From Bacteroidota bacterium (GTDB taxonomy: Bacteria; Bacteroidota; Bacteroidia; JAHEXY01), in the NCBI GenBank assembly GCA_023251875.1, contig JAHEXY010000006.1, forward strand, positions 1 through 64,000: a stretch of 64,000 bases of DNA, in the 5' to 3' direction. The notes below the pieces were generated by a model. The model was not told the origin of the DNA, did no database searches, and saw only the letters and a program-made list of their open reading frames with translations. Shown here piece by piece: positions 15,696 through 22,407 of this stretch; the first letter of the stretch is position 1; each line of letters begins with the position of its first letter. The position numbers and the translations under genes are program-made.

Positions 15696-16436
15696 CTATC
15701 CATGTCCGTTCAATTTATGTTGTCGGTGTGCTATGAAAATTAAAATAGTCATTACGCCAACGGAAACGAGTGAAGAATATAATGTGCCAAGATTAAGTCC
15801 ACCTTTGTCAAGTGGTTTAGTCAGAAAGTCACCAAAGGTTGCTCCGAATGGTCGGGTGAAAATAAAAGCAACCCAAAACAAAATGATGTGATTGATTTTA
15901 GTGAGATAGTGTAGAAGCACAACAACAAGAATTACTCCGCCTGTTACAATGGCACCTTGCAGATAACTTATTTCGAAATAGTCGCCAAGAAAATCTCCGA
16001 ATGCAGTTCCTAAACTATTGGAGAAAAGAATTGCTGTCCAATAGTAAATTTCTTTTTGCTTGTCAGTGATTGGAAATACTTCAAGATTCTGGTATTTGCG
16101 AAACCATAAAAACAAAGTGAGTAATAAGCAACTTACAAGTAAAATGCTTCCTGTGGTATAACCAAGATGTAGTGTTCTGTCAATGTAGTCGGAAATTTCT
16201 GTGCCTAAAGTTGTCGTGGCGATAATGACTAACCAATAAATAACTGGAACATATTTCTTTACTGCAAGTTGTGTGAATAATACGACAATAAAAAATACAA
16301 GGGTAATCACAATGCCAACTGTGTAACCCAAGTTTAAAGTCATGGAAATAAAATCGCCAAGGGTCGTGGCGACAATTTTCATAAGCCAAAATATCAAAGT
16401 GATTTTGGCAACCTTGTTCATTAGTTTTGTTGTCAT
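15696..16436 (-). CDS. COG4705-like multi-pass membrane protein
   Basis: The 246-residue protein has about eight hydrophobic segments and four internal repeats built on T-x-G-x-x-x-x-D-x-x...G-Y-x-x-G (A-T-T-L-G-D-F-I-S, T-T-L-G-T-E-I-S-D-Y, N-S-L-G-T-A-F-G-D-F and R-P-F-G-A-T-F-G-D-F). This repeat architecture fits the COG4705 membrane proteins, whose function is not established. It is third in its cassette, separated from the two upstream genes by an intrinsic terminator, so it may need its own promoter. Confidence 0.75.
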   Translation of the reverse strand: MTTKLMNKVAKITLIFWLMKIVATTLGDFISMTLNLGYTVGIVITLVFFIVVLFTQLAVKKYVPVIYWLVIIATTTLGTEISDYIDRTLHLGYTTGSILLVSCLLLTLFLWFRKYQNLEVFPITDKQKEIYYWTAILFSNSLGTAFGDFLGDYFEISYLQGAIVTGGVILVVVLLHYLTKINHIILFWVAFIFTRPFGATFGDFLTKPLDKGGLNLGTLYSSLVSVGVMTILIFIAHRQHKLNGHG

Positions 16437-16460
16437 ATGTGCTTGTCTTTTTGAATGGAT

Positions 16461-16495
16461 AAAAAAGCGAATACCGGCTTGCCGGTATTCGCTTT
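16461..16495 (-). terminator. Rho-independent terminator after the PepSY-like gene
   Basis: Perfect 15-bp arms (16464-16478 and 16481-16495, AAAGCGAATACCGGC) with a TT loop. On the minus strand the stem runs into TTTTTTA. It starts 12 bp after the PepSY-like stop codon. Confidence 0.9.
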
Positions 16496-16506
16496 AATTT
16501 TGTTAT

Positions 16507-16971
16507 TTAATCTTTCTTCTCTTTCCCTTCTACTTTTGTTTTGCTTAAAACTTTTCCGTCTGCTGAATACAGGACATCAAAAGTTTCTTCGCCTTTCTCA
16601 ACTTCGGCTTCATAACAGTTGCCGTTTTTCACACTTTCAATTTTACTGGCTTCGTTTATTTTGTAGCCCTCAAAATCTTTTTTGAGCGATGACTGTATTG
16701 CAGTAGGTAAGGCAGAAACTTTAATTTCAGTTTCTGTTTCCATCCACTTTCCTATATTGTCAAAGTTTGCAGAAACTTCTTCACTGTTCAGCTTGAAGTT
16801 AGCTTCATACTCTGTTTTTTCCATTTCCCAACTCACTTTTGTAGCAGTCGGAAATTTCGCCTTAAACGCTGATGTAACAGAAGCAGGAACTTTGTCGGCA
16901 GATATTTTTTGAGCATTAGCGACATTGCTCATCGTTGCTGCAACAAGCAGCATAAAAATTATTTTTCTCAT
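16507..16971 (-). CDS. Secreted PepSY-like (BLIP-type) protein
   Basis: This 154-residue protein has a signal peptide ending A-N-A-Q at residue 21. The mature part holds two PepSY-like repeats, marked by V-P-A-S-V-T-S-A-F-K-A-K-F-P-T-A...V-S-W-E and L-P-T-A-I-Q-S-S-L-K-K-D-F-E-G-Y. Such tandem repeats are common in small periplasmic proteins of Bacteroidota; the role is not firmly known, with metal stress or envelope sensing suggested. It follows the 130-residue gene with a 77-bp gap and ends at a strong terminator. Confidence 0.82.
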   Translation of the reverse strand: MRKIIFMLLVAATMSNVANAQKISADKVPASVTSAFKAKFPTATKVSWEMEKTEYEANFKLNSEEVSANFDNIGKWMETETEIKVSALPTAIQSSLKKDFEGYKINEASKIESVKNGNCYEAEVEKGEETFDVLYSADGKVLSKTKVEGKEKKD

Positions 16972-17048
16972 TTTCTTTATTATTAATTGTTTGAAATAAT
17001 GTTACTGTCAAATCCAAGATGGACTTGATAAAACTAAAAGTAAAAACA

Positions 17049-17441
17049 TTAACCTATCGGAGGGCGGAATACAAAAGGAGTGAAGTCTGAAAAATAAAAA
17101 CCCTCTGTGTAAATTGGGAAGTCGCTTTTTTTGGGTAACGGCTTTTGAAATGCAATTTTAAATCGTTGTGTTATAAAAATTGTCTGTGCAAGTGTGTGAT
17201 GAAGTTGAATAGGCGTATGCGGCTTTTGCTCATCTCCATTGTCGTGCTTGTCAAAAATGCCGTCAATATTTATGAGATGGTCTGTAATGAAGTCAAGTGG
17301 TGTCATATCCTTGTCCTCTGTCGCCTTGCAATGCTGATACATTACAGGCATGTCGCCAATTACTGAAAAGTCTCCCTGCGGTAAACAAAAAGTCCCGAAG
17401 AAGTAATATGTCAAAAGCAATATAGATGTCAGTCGTATCAA
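17049..17441 (-). CDS. Small protein with N-terminal hydrophobic segment, unknown function
   Basis: The frame opens with TTG at 17441; no in-frame ATG precedes it before a stop. The N-terminus is a hydrophobic helix (I-L-L-L-T-Y-Y-F-F-G-T-F-C), so the 130-residue protein is probably exported or anchored. The rest contains D-F-I-T-D-H-L-I-N-I-D-G-I-F-D and ends F-V-F-R-P-P-I-G. I recall similar short proteins near Bacteroidota metal-efflux genes, but cannot name the family with confidence. It is the first gene of a three-gene cassette. Confidence 0.65.
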   Translation of the reverse strand: MIRLTSILLLTYYFFGTFCLPQGDFSVIGDMPVMYQHCKATEDKDMTPLDFITDHLINIDGIFDKHDNGDEQKPHTPIQLHHTLAQTIFITQRFKIAFQKPLPKKSDFPIYTEGFYFSDFTPFVFRPPIG

Positions 17442-17511
17442 ATGTTTTTTATAACGGTAAAGTTATGTTTTTATTTCTGTCGGGTGATGATTGCACTGTC
17501 TTTTTAGGGTT

Positions 17512-17647
17512 GCACATAACGGTTCGGGGGTTTGCGAAGTGGCGGATTAAAACGCACATCACTGTCCCACAGCACAAAGATATTTAATTGCACGAAACTT
17601 TCTACTCGCAATGAAACCGCCATTTTCGCAAACGCCTTGTTAGCGCC
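17512..17647 (-). repeat. attC-like site 11 (nearest to the recombinase)
   Basis: Outer boxes are GCACATAAC (17512-17520) and GTTAGCGCC (17639-17647). Arms are 17526-17545 and 17617-17636. The minus strand opens GGCGCTAACAAGGCGTTTGCG, close to the start of classical attC sites, and its first nine bases complement the first cassette start at 18380-18388. Confidence 0.87.
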
Positions 17648-17649
17648 AG

Positions 17650-18369
17650 TTATTTTTCTATGAATTTATTTCCGTCAAAGTAGTATTGACCTTTTGTCCG
17701 CTTGTTCATATTGTCGTGAGTGTAGTCATATATTAATGTTTTAGTTGTCTTGTCGAATTTGAAAATTATATTTTCATAGGTGTCCGTGTCTATGGTAAAG
17801 AAAGATTTCTCGCCAAATGCAGAGTAGTCCAGTAAGTTGTCGCCTTGTATTTGAAAAACTCTTGCTCCATAGAAAAAACAAGAATTGCAACCCGTCCCGT
17901 TGCCAACAATTAAAAACAAATTTGTCTTGAGTTTGTAAATATTGGAATACCACAAGTTGTCTTCTGTTGCGCCTGATGCTTCACCGTCTATGGTTTTTAA
18001 AATTATTTTTCCTGTCGCTCCTTTACATTGAATAAAAGTTTTTGTCATGTGAAATGAACCGCCATTCCTTGCGTCAACTGTCAGTACGCGAAGTTGTCCA
18101 GCAGTGAGAAAAGAATAATTGTCCAGTATTTTAAACGAATAATTAAAAGTTGTCGGGGTTTTGAAAAAATTAATTACAACGCTGTCTAATGTATGGAATA
18201 AGGAATCCCGCAAGTCGGTGTCCGCAAGAGTAGTGTCAATTTGCCATTTTAATTTTAAATATGATTTTTCAAACAACAAAGTGTCCGCTGTCTTGGTTTG
18301 TCCTGCTGTCAAAAAAGGAAGAGCGAATAAAAACAAAAACGGAATTGTCTTAATGGACTGTCGTGTCAT
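17650..18369 (-). CDS. Secreted hypothetical protein, first cassette of the array
   Basis: I chose the ATG at 18369, which begins a good signal peptide (F-L-F-L-F-A-L-P-F-L-T-A-G-Q). The alternative ATG at 18405 lies on the recombinase side of the attI-like junction and cannot belong to the cassette. The mature protein of about 217 residues is beta-rich, with a G-C-N-S-C-F-F-Y-G motif near the middle and repeated Y/F-rich strands towards the end. I do not recognise the family. As the cassette closest to the promoter candidate it should be the best expressed. Confidence 0.75.
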   Translation of the reverse strand: MTRQSIKTIPFLFLFALPFLTAGQTKTADTLLFEKSYLKLKWQIDTTLADTDLRDSLFHTLDSVVINFFKTPTTFNYSFKILDNYSFLTAGQLRVLTVDARNGGSFHMTKTFIQCKGATGKIILKTIDGEASGATEDNLWYSNIYKLKTNLFLIVGNGTGCNSCFFYGARVFQIQGDNLLDYSAFGEKSFFTIDTDTYENIIFKFDKTTKTLIYDYTHDNMNKRTKGQYYFDGNKFIEK

Positions 18370-18379
18370 TTTTATAATT

Positions 18380-18400
18380 GGCGCTAACTTGTTTATACCC
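18380..18400 (-). other. attI-like half-site at the recombinase end of the array
   Basis: On the minus strand the sequence reads TATAAACAA followed by GTTAGCGCC, the start of the first cassette. The AAACAA-GTTA junction resembles the end of the classical attI1 site (AAACAAAGTTA). No second inverted arm lies on the recombinase side, as expected for attI rather than attC. A short stem ACGCCAT/ATGGCGT (18441-18447 with 18451-18457) lies between this site and the recombinase stop and may be a terminator or a binding site. Confidence 0.7.
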
Positions 18401-18468
18401 GCCAATTTATTTCGTTTATCTTTCTATTTTGGGCAGATAAACGCCATAAGATGGCGTATATTTAGGTG

Positions 18469-18500
18469 CAAATATAGTGTCTTTATTATAGATAATCGAA
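18469..18500 (-). promoter_or_regulatory. Candidate cassette promoter (Pc-like)
   Basis: On the minus strand TATATTTG (18476-18469) matches the Bacteroidota -7 consensus TAnnTTTG exactly. A TTCG at 18500-18497 lies 20 bp upstream in the -33 place (consensus TTTG). It points into the first cassette from about 80 bp away and starts inside the recombinase 3' end. Confidence 0.5.
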
Positions 18501-19604
18501 GGGAGAGGTAATGTTTTGAATGCTTTTTGTGCTAACATGTGTGTAAATTTCAGTAGTTCTACTGCTACTATGCCCTAATATTTCTTGTATGTATCTTAGG
18601 TCTGTTCCGCTTTCAAGCAAATGTGTTGCATAGCTATGTCTAAGCCAATGCAGCGTTACAGGTTTTTTAATACCAGCTTTTAATACACTTTGCTTAATCA
18701 CATTTTGTAAACTCCTTTCGTCATAAGGATTATTAGCAATTGCTCCTTCAAATAAATAAATTTTAGGCTTAAATGAAATATAATATGAACGAAGTAAATC
18801 AATAATCTTATTACTGAGTGGGGCTATTCTATCTTTTCTACCCTTTGCTTGTTTAATAATTAAAACGTTTCGTTTAGAATCTACATGTTCTGGCTTTAAT
18901 TTTAATATTTCACCACAACGTAAACCGCAAGCATATACTAATGATAACATGGCTTTATGTTTCAAATTTTGTGGCGCATCTAAAATTTTTTTGACTTCTT
19001 CTTTGCTCAAAACATTGGGTAATAATTTAGAACGTTTAGGCCGGTGAATAACTTCAATATTGATGGTAGTATCTTTTATTGTTGTAAAAAATAATTTAAT
19101 GGCATTTACTACTTGGTTTTGATAAGAGGCTGATAATTTGTGTTTCAAAATAAATTCATTGTTAAATACAATAACATCATTATTATTAATTTCAGTAATA
19201 GGTTTTTGCCAAAAAAATTTTAAAAATGATTGTAGTGCATTGGTATAGGTTTCAATAGTACTATCGCTATATCTTTTTGAACGCATCCAATGTTTATACT
19301 TTTCAATTTTATCTATTGCTTCTATTGTTAAATGATTATGGTTTGAGTGAGTTTTGATATACTTTTCCTTTGCTAATTTCTCTTTTAAAATACTGGCATC
19401 AATTTTTGCATATCCATTAAATATGTCTTTTATCTGGTATAATGCTTGATTCGAATATACAGTATACCAAGCTCTTTGGGTGTTACTCCATTCAATATTT
19501 TCTATTCGTTTAACTTTTTCTATTAAATACTTATCATACGGAAATTTTAAAAGCAAAATTTCTTTTCCCTTGTGGCTCGTTTTATCAAGTATAAGATTTA
19601 TCAT
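18486..19604 (-). CDS. Tyrosine recombinase, Xer-like, probable cassette integrase
   Basis: The 372-residue protein has an extra N-terminal domain of about 85 residues (H-K-G-K...W-S-N-T-Q-R-A-W-Y), a SAM-like core-binding domain at about 95-180 and a C-terminal catalytic domain. Catalytic residues are Arg229, Lys254, His319, Arg322, His345 and Tyr354. Only 65 residues separate the Lys from the first His, against about 72 in XerD and about 106 in IntI1 (from memory), so the IntI-specific insertion is absent. The end I-T-S-P-F-D-Y-L resembles Xer/IntI tails. It reads towards the array, the reverse of classical intI. Adjacency to the attI-like end is the basis for calling it the integrase. Confidence 0.85.
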   Translation of the reverse strand: MINLILDKTSHKGKEILLLKFPYDKYLIEKVKRIENIEWSNTQRAWYTVYSNQALYQIKDIFNGYAKIDASILKEKLAKEKYIKTHSNHNHLTIEAIDKIEKYKHWMRSKRYSDSTIETYTNALQSFLKFFWQKPITEINNNDVIVFNNEFILKHKLSASYQNQVVNAIKLFFTTIKDTTINIEVIHRPKRSKLLPNVLSKEEVKKILDAPQNLKHKAMLSLVYACGLRCGEILKLKPEHVDSKRNVLIIKQAKGRKDRIAPLSNKIIDLLRSYYISFKPKIYLFEGAIANNPYDERSLQNVIKQSVLKAGIKKPVTLHWLRHSYATHLLESGTDLRYIQEILGHSSSRTTEIYTHVSTKSIQNITSPFDYL

Positions 19605-19638
19605 TATAATGATTTGTTTATTGAATTGGCGTTAAAAG

Positions 19639-19646
19639 CAAAATTA
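19639..19646 (-). promoter_or_regulatory. Candidate promoter -7 box of the recombinase gene
   Basis: TAATTTTG on the minus strand fits TAnnTTTG and lies 34 bp upstream of the recombinase ATG. No clear -33 box is visible. Confidence 0.4.
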
Positions 19647-19687
19647 ATGATATTATGGCTTTCTAAAAAGAAAATGTTTTTTCTTTG

Positions 19688-19695
19688 TAGGTTTG
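19688..19695 (+). promoter_or_regulatory. Candidate promoter -7 box of the acetyltransferase gene
   Basis: TAGGTTTG fits TAnnTTTG and lies 22 bp before the ATG at 19718. It is divergent from the recombinase promoter. Confidence 0.4.
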
Positions 19696-19717
19696 TATAC
19701 GCAAATTAAAATCTCTT

Positions 19718-20257
19718 ATGTTAGAAACATCTCGACTTATAATTGCTCCACTTAAAATTGAAGAAGCTGAAGCATTTTACGAAATGCTTACTAATAATTT
19801 TAATCGTATAAAAGAAAGCTTTCCTAAAACAAGTTCTGCAAATACATCATTAGCAGATTCAAGAAAGTATATTCAAGAAAAAATTGTTGAATTTGAAAAT
19901 AAAACCTTCTTTTCTTTCGGAATTTGTTTAAAAGAAGAGAATAAGCTCATTGGTCAGCTTGCCATTAAAAATATTGATTGGTCTATCCCTAAAGGAGAGC
20001 TGGGTTATTTTATTGATCAAACTTATGAAGGAAAAGGTATCGTTACAGAAGCTTTGCAAAAAGTAATTCATTACGCTTTTACTGATTTAAAAATGAATAA
20101 ACTTTTTCTCAGAACTTTACTTGATAATGTAGCCAGCCAAAAAGTAGCAGAGAAAAATGGATTTATAAAAGAAGGCATTTTGCGTAAAGAATTTAAAAGT
20201 GGTAATAATAAGTTGGAAGATGTAATTTATTATGCACGGTTAAATCCAAATATATAA
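19718..20257 (+). CDS. GNAT acetyltransferase, RimJ/RimL-like
   Basis: The 179-residue protein begins L-E-T-S-R-L-I-I-A-P-L, the usual opening of RimJ/RimL-type N-acetyltransferases. It carries the acetyl-CoA region G-E-L-G-Y-F-I-D-Q-T-Y-E-G-K-G-I-V-T-E-A at about 92-111, and ends with N-V-A-S-Q-K-V-A-E-K-N-G-F, a hallmark of the fold. The family acetylates protein N-termini, amino acids or drugs; the substrate cannot be read here. It is the first gene outside the array and marks the return to chromosomal backbone. Confidence 0.88.
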   Translation: MLETSRLIIAPLKIEEAEAFYEMLTNNFNRIKESFPKTSSANTSLADSRKYIQEKIVEFENKTFFSFGICLKEENKLIGQLAIKNIDWSIPKGELGYFIDQTYEGKGIVTEALQKVIHYAFTDLKMNKLFLRTLLDNVASQKVAEKNGFIKEGILRKEFKSGNNKLEDVIYYARLNPNI

Positions 20258-20295
20258 TCTCTGCGTCTTTGCGCCTCTTCGGTAAAAAACTTATG

Positions 20296-20303
20296 TATCT
20301 TTG
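20296..20303 (+). promoter_or_regulatory. Candidate promoter -7 box of the radical SAM gene
   Basis: TATCTTTG fits TAnnTTTG and sits 32 bp before the TTG start at 20336. Confidence 0.4.
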
Positions 20304-20335
20304 ATTGTAATTATTAATTCATAATTAGTGTAAGA

Positions 20336-22285
20336 TTGAATCCATCTATCCTTTTAATAACTCCTCCCTTAACTCAACTCAATACCCCTTATCCTGCAAC
20401 AACCTATCTTAAAGGATTTTTAAATACAAAAAATATTGAGTCTCATCAGGCCGATTTAGGAATAGAATTAATCCTCGCTTTATTTTCAAAAAAAGGCTTA
20501 GAAGAAATTTTTGAAAATCTTTCTAAAAATTATCCTTTGCCCCTCTATCCTTTGGGAGCACCAGTCCCGATTTTTCGGGAGGGTAGGGATGAGGGCAACA
20601 AAAAAATAATTTTGAGAACGATTCAGTCTTTTTCTCAAAACAGTATACATATTTTATCTCATAAAAATCAATACATTCAAACCATTGATGCTACAATTCG
20701 TTTTCTGCAAAATAAAGATGCAACACTGGCTCATTTAATTTCGAATAGACGGTTTTTACCCGAAGCCTCTCGCTTTAATCAATTGGTAGATTTGGAATGG
20801 GCTTTTGGTACCATGGGTATTCAAGATAATGCAAAATATTTGGCTACACTTTATATAGAAGATATTGGCGATTTAATTATTGAAACCATTAATCCACATT
20901 TTGGGTTTTCTCGTTATGCTGAAAAAATTGCAATGTCAGCAACAACGTTTGATAAAATAGATCGTGCATTAAAGGCAAAAACAAATTATACAGATAAGGT
21001 TTTATTAGAACTGCTTGATAAACATCTTCAAAAAACAAAACCTCATATAGTAGGTTTTTCAGTTCCCTTTCCTGGAAATTTATACGGAGCTTTAAAATGT
21101 GGCCAATACATCAAACAAAATTATCCCCATATAAAAGTTGTAATGGGTGGTGGTTACCCTAATACAGAGCTACGAGAATTAAGTGATACAAGGGTTTTTA
21201 ATTATGTCGATTTTATTACGCTTGATGATGGAGAAGGTCCTATTTTAAAACTTCTTGAATATGTTTCAGGAAAAAGAAATATGGAGCAATTGCAAAGAAC
21301 TTTTGCATTGCGAGATAATCAAGTCGTTTTTTTTAATAGTTGTGCTGATGTAGATATTTCTCATTCAAAAGTGGGAACACCTGATTATGCTGATTTACCA
21401 CTTGATCAATATTTGTCAACCCTAGATATGGTAAATCCCATGCACCGTTTATGGAGTGACGGCAGTTGGAATAAACTTACCATTGCACACGGTTGTTATT
21501 GGAAAAAATGTTCTTTTTGTGATATTACGTTGGATTATATCAGAAGATACGATCAAACCTCTGCAAGTATTTTAGTAGATAGAATTGAAACAATAATAAA
21601 GCAAACCGGTGAAACCGGATTTCATTTTGTTGATGAAGCAGCCCCTCCTGCTGCTTTAAAAAGTTTAGCCATAGAGCTAATTAAAAGAGGAACAAAAATT
21701 TCTTGGTGGACCAACATTCGTTTCGAAAAAACATTTACAAAAGAACTTTGTGATGTAATGGCAGCTTCTGGCTGTATTGCGGTAACGGGAGGTTTAGAAG
21801 TTGCTTCTGATCGATTATTGAAATTAATGGAAAAAGGAGTTTCTATTGAACAAGTAACAAAAGTTACACAAGCTTTTACTGATGCTGGAATAATGGTACA
21901 TGCTTATTTGATGTATGGCTTCCCTACCCAAACAGCTCAAGAAACAATAGATTCATTAGAGGTAGTTCGTCAATTATTTGAAAATGGGCTATTGCAATCG
22001 GCATTTTGGCATAGATTTACTATGACTGCTCACAGCCCTGTTGGAAAAAATCCGGAAAAGTATAAAGTAATTAGAGTTGGACCGGAGAAAGGAAGCTTTG
22101 CCAATAATGATTTCATTCATGAAGATACTACAGGGTGTGATCATGATTTATTTTCTGAAGGCTTAAAAATTGCCCTTTACAATTATATGCAGGGTTTAGG
22201 CTTTGAATTACCTTTACAAAAATGGTTTGAATTTAAAGTGCCTAAAACATCTCATTCAAAAAATTTGATTATTGGTTATCTTTAA
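20336..22285 (+). CDS. B12-binding-domain radical SAM protein
   Basis: The 649-residue enzyme opens with I-L-L-I-T-P-P, typical of B12-binding radical SAM proteins. The Rossmann-like domain includes K-P-H-I-V-G-F-S-V-P-F-P-G-N and V-V-M-G-G-G-Y-P-N. The cluster motif H-G-C-Y-W-K-K-C-S-F-C (Cx4Cx2C) follows at about 386-396, and the TIM barrel ends with A-Y-L-M-Y-G-F-P-T. Reaction and substrate are unknown. The start is TTG at 20336; a stop lies upstream in frame with no ATG. Residues about 68-88 come from a palindromic repeat inserted in frame (20538-20594). Confidence 0.87.
   Translation: MNPSILLITPPLTQLNTPYPATTYLKGFLNTKNIESHQADLGIELILALFSKKGLEEIFENLSKNYPLPLYPLGAPVPIFREGRDEGNKKIILRTIQSFSQNSIHILSHKNQYIQTIDATIRFLQNKDATLAHLISNRRFLPEASRFNQLVDLEWAFGTMGIQDNAKYLATLYIEDIGDLIIETINPHFGFSRYAEKIAMSATTFDKIDRALKAKTNYTDKVLLELLDKHLQKTKPHIVGFSVPFPGNLYGALKCGQYIKQNYPHIKVVMGGGYPNTELRELSDTRVFNYVDFITLDDGEGPILKLLEYVSGKRNMEQLQRTFALRDNQVVFFNSCADVDISHSKVGTPDYADLPLDQYLSTLDMVNPMHRLWSDGSWNKLTIAHGCYWKKCSFCDITLDYIRRYDQTSASILVDRIETIIKQTGETGFHFVDEAAPPAALKSLAIELIKRGTKISWWTNIRFEKTFTKELCDVMAASGCIAVTGGLEVASDRLLKLMEKGVSIEQVTKVTQAFTDAGIMVHAYLMYGFPTQTAQETIDSLEVVRQLFENGLLQSAFWHRFTMTAHSPVGKNPEKYKVIRVGPEKGSFANNDFIHEDTTGCDHDLFSEGLKIALYNYMQGLGFELPLQKWFEFKVPKTSHSKNLIIGYL
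20538..20594 (+). repeat. Palindromic repeat inserted in frame in the radical SAM gene
   Basis: Outer arms CCCCTCTATCC and GGGTAGGGATGAGGG flank an inner stem CCCGATTTTTCGGG. The same inner stem and flanks (GTCCCGATTTTTCGGGA) occur in the intergenic copy at 33943-33997. It encodes about 20 residues (L-Y-P-L-G-A-P-V-P-I-F-R-E-G-R-D-E) without breaking the frame. Confidence 0.75.
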
Positions 22286-22407
22286 TAATGATCCACTTTG
22301 TTCAAAAGAAAAATTTTAATTTTGCAAATAACTTATGACATCTTAGTGTCCAATAATTTAATTAGCTAATCAGCTAATTATCACATTAGCTAATTATTTA
22401 TTCTGTC

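Larger units (their letters stand above)
1..19646 (-). mobile_element. Integron-like gene-cassette array with adjacent tyrosine recombinase
   Basis: The region holds eleven attC-like sites, eleven complete cassettes, part of a twelfth, one attI-like half-site, a promoter candidate and a recombinase gene. All cassette genes lie on the minus strand, and each cassette has its attC-like site just 3' of its last gene, as in integrons. Each cassette starts with GTTA plus five bases that are reverse-complementary to the first nine bases of its own attC-like site. Cassette lengths, measured between TAA/C junctions, are 1333, 1567, 1071, 1436, 6812, 746, 1071, 597, 802, 1968 and 868 bp from left to right. 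The array continues beyond position 1. The structure is read directly from the sequence; mobility by the adjacent recombinase is inferred. Confidence 0.85.

Noticed and set aside
109-17647. CRISPR array or simple tandem repeats as explanation of the repeated sites
   Set aside because: Spacing is 0.6-6.8 kb, the sites are inverted repeats with variable arms, and units between them are genes. No cas genes are present.
109-17647. Transposons with terminal inverted repeats as explanation of the units
   Set aside because: No transposase is present, no target-site duplications are seen, units abut directly and share junction boxes, and all genes point the same way. A series of non-autonomous transposons would not give this.
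18486-19604. Calling the recombinase a standard integron integrase (IntI)
   Set aside because: The spacing between the catalytic Lys and His is too short for the IntI-specific insertion. It fits Xer-like recombinases better, although its place at the array head argues for an integrase role.
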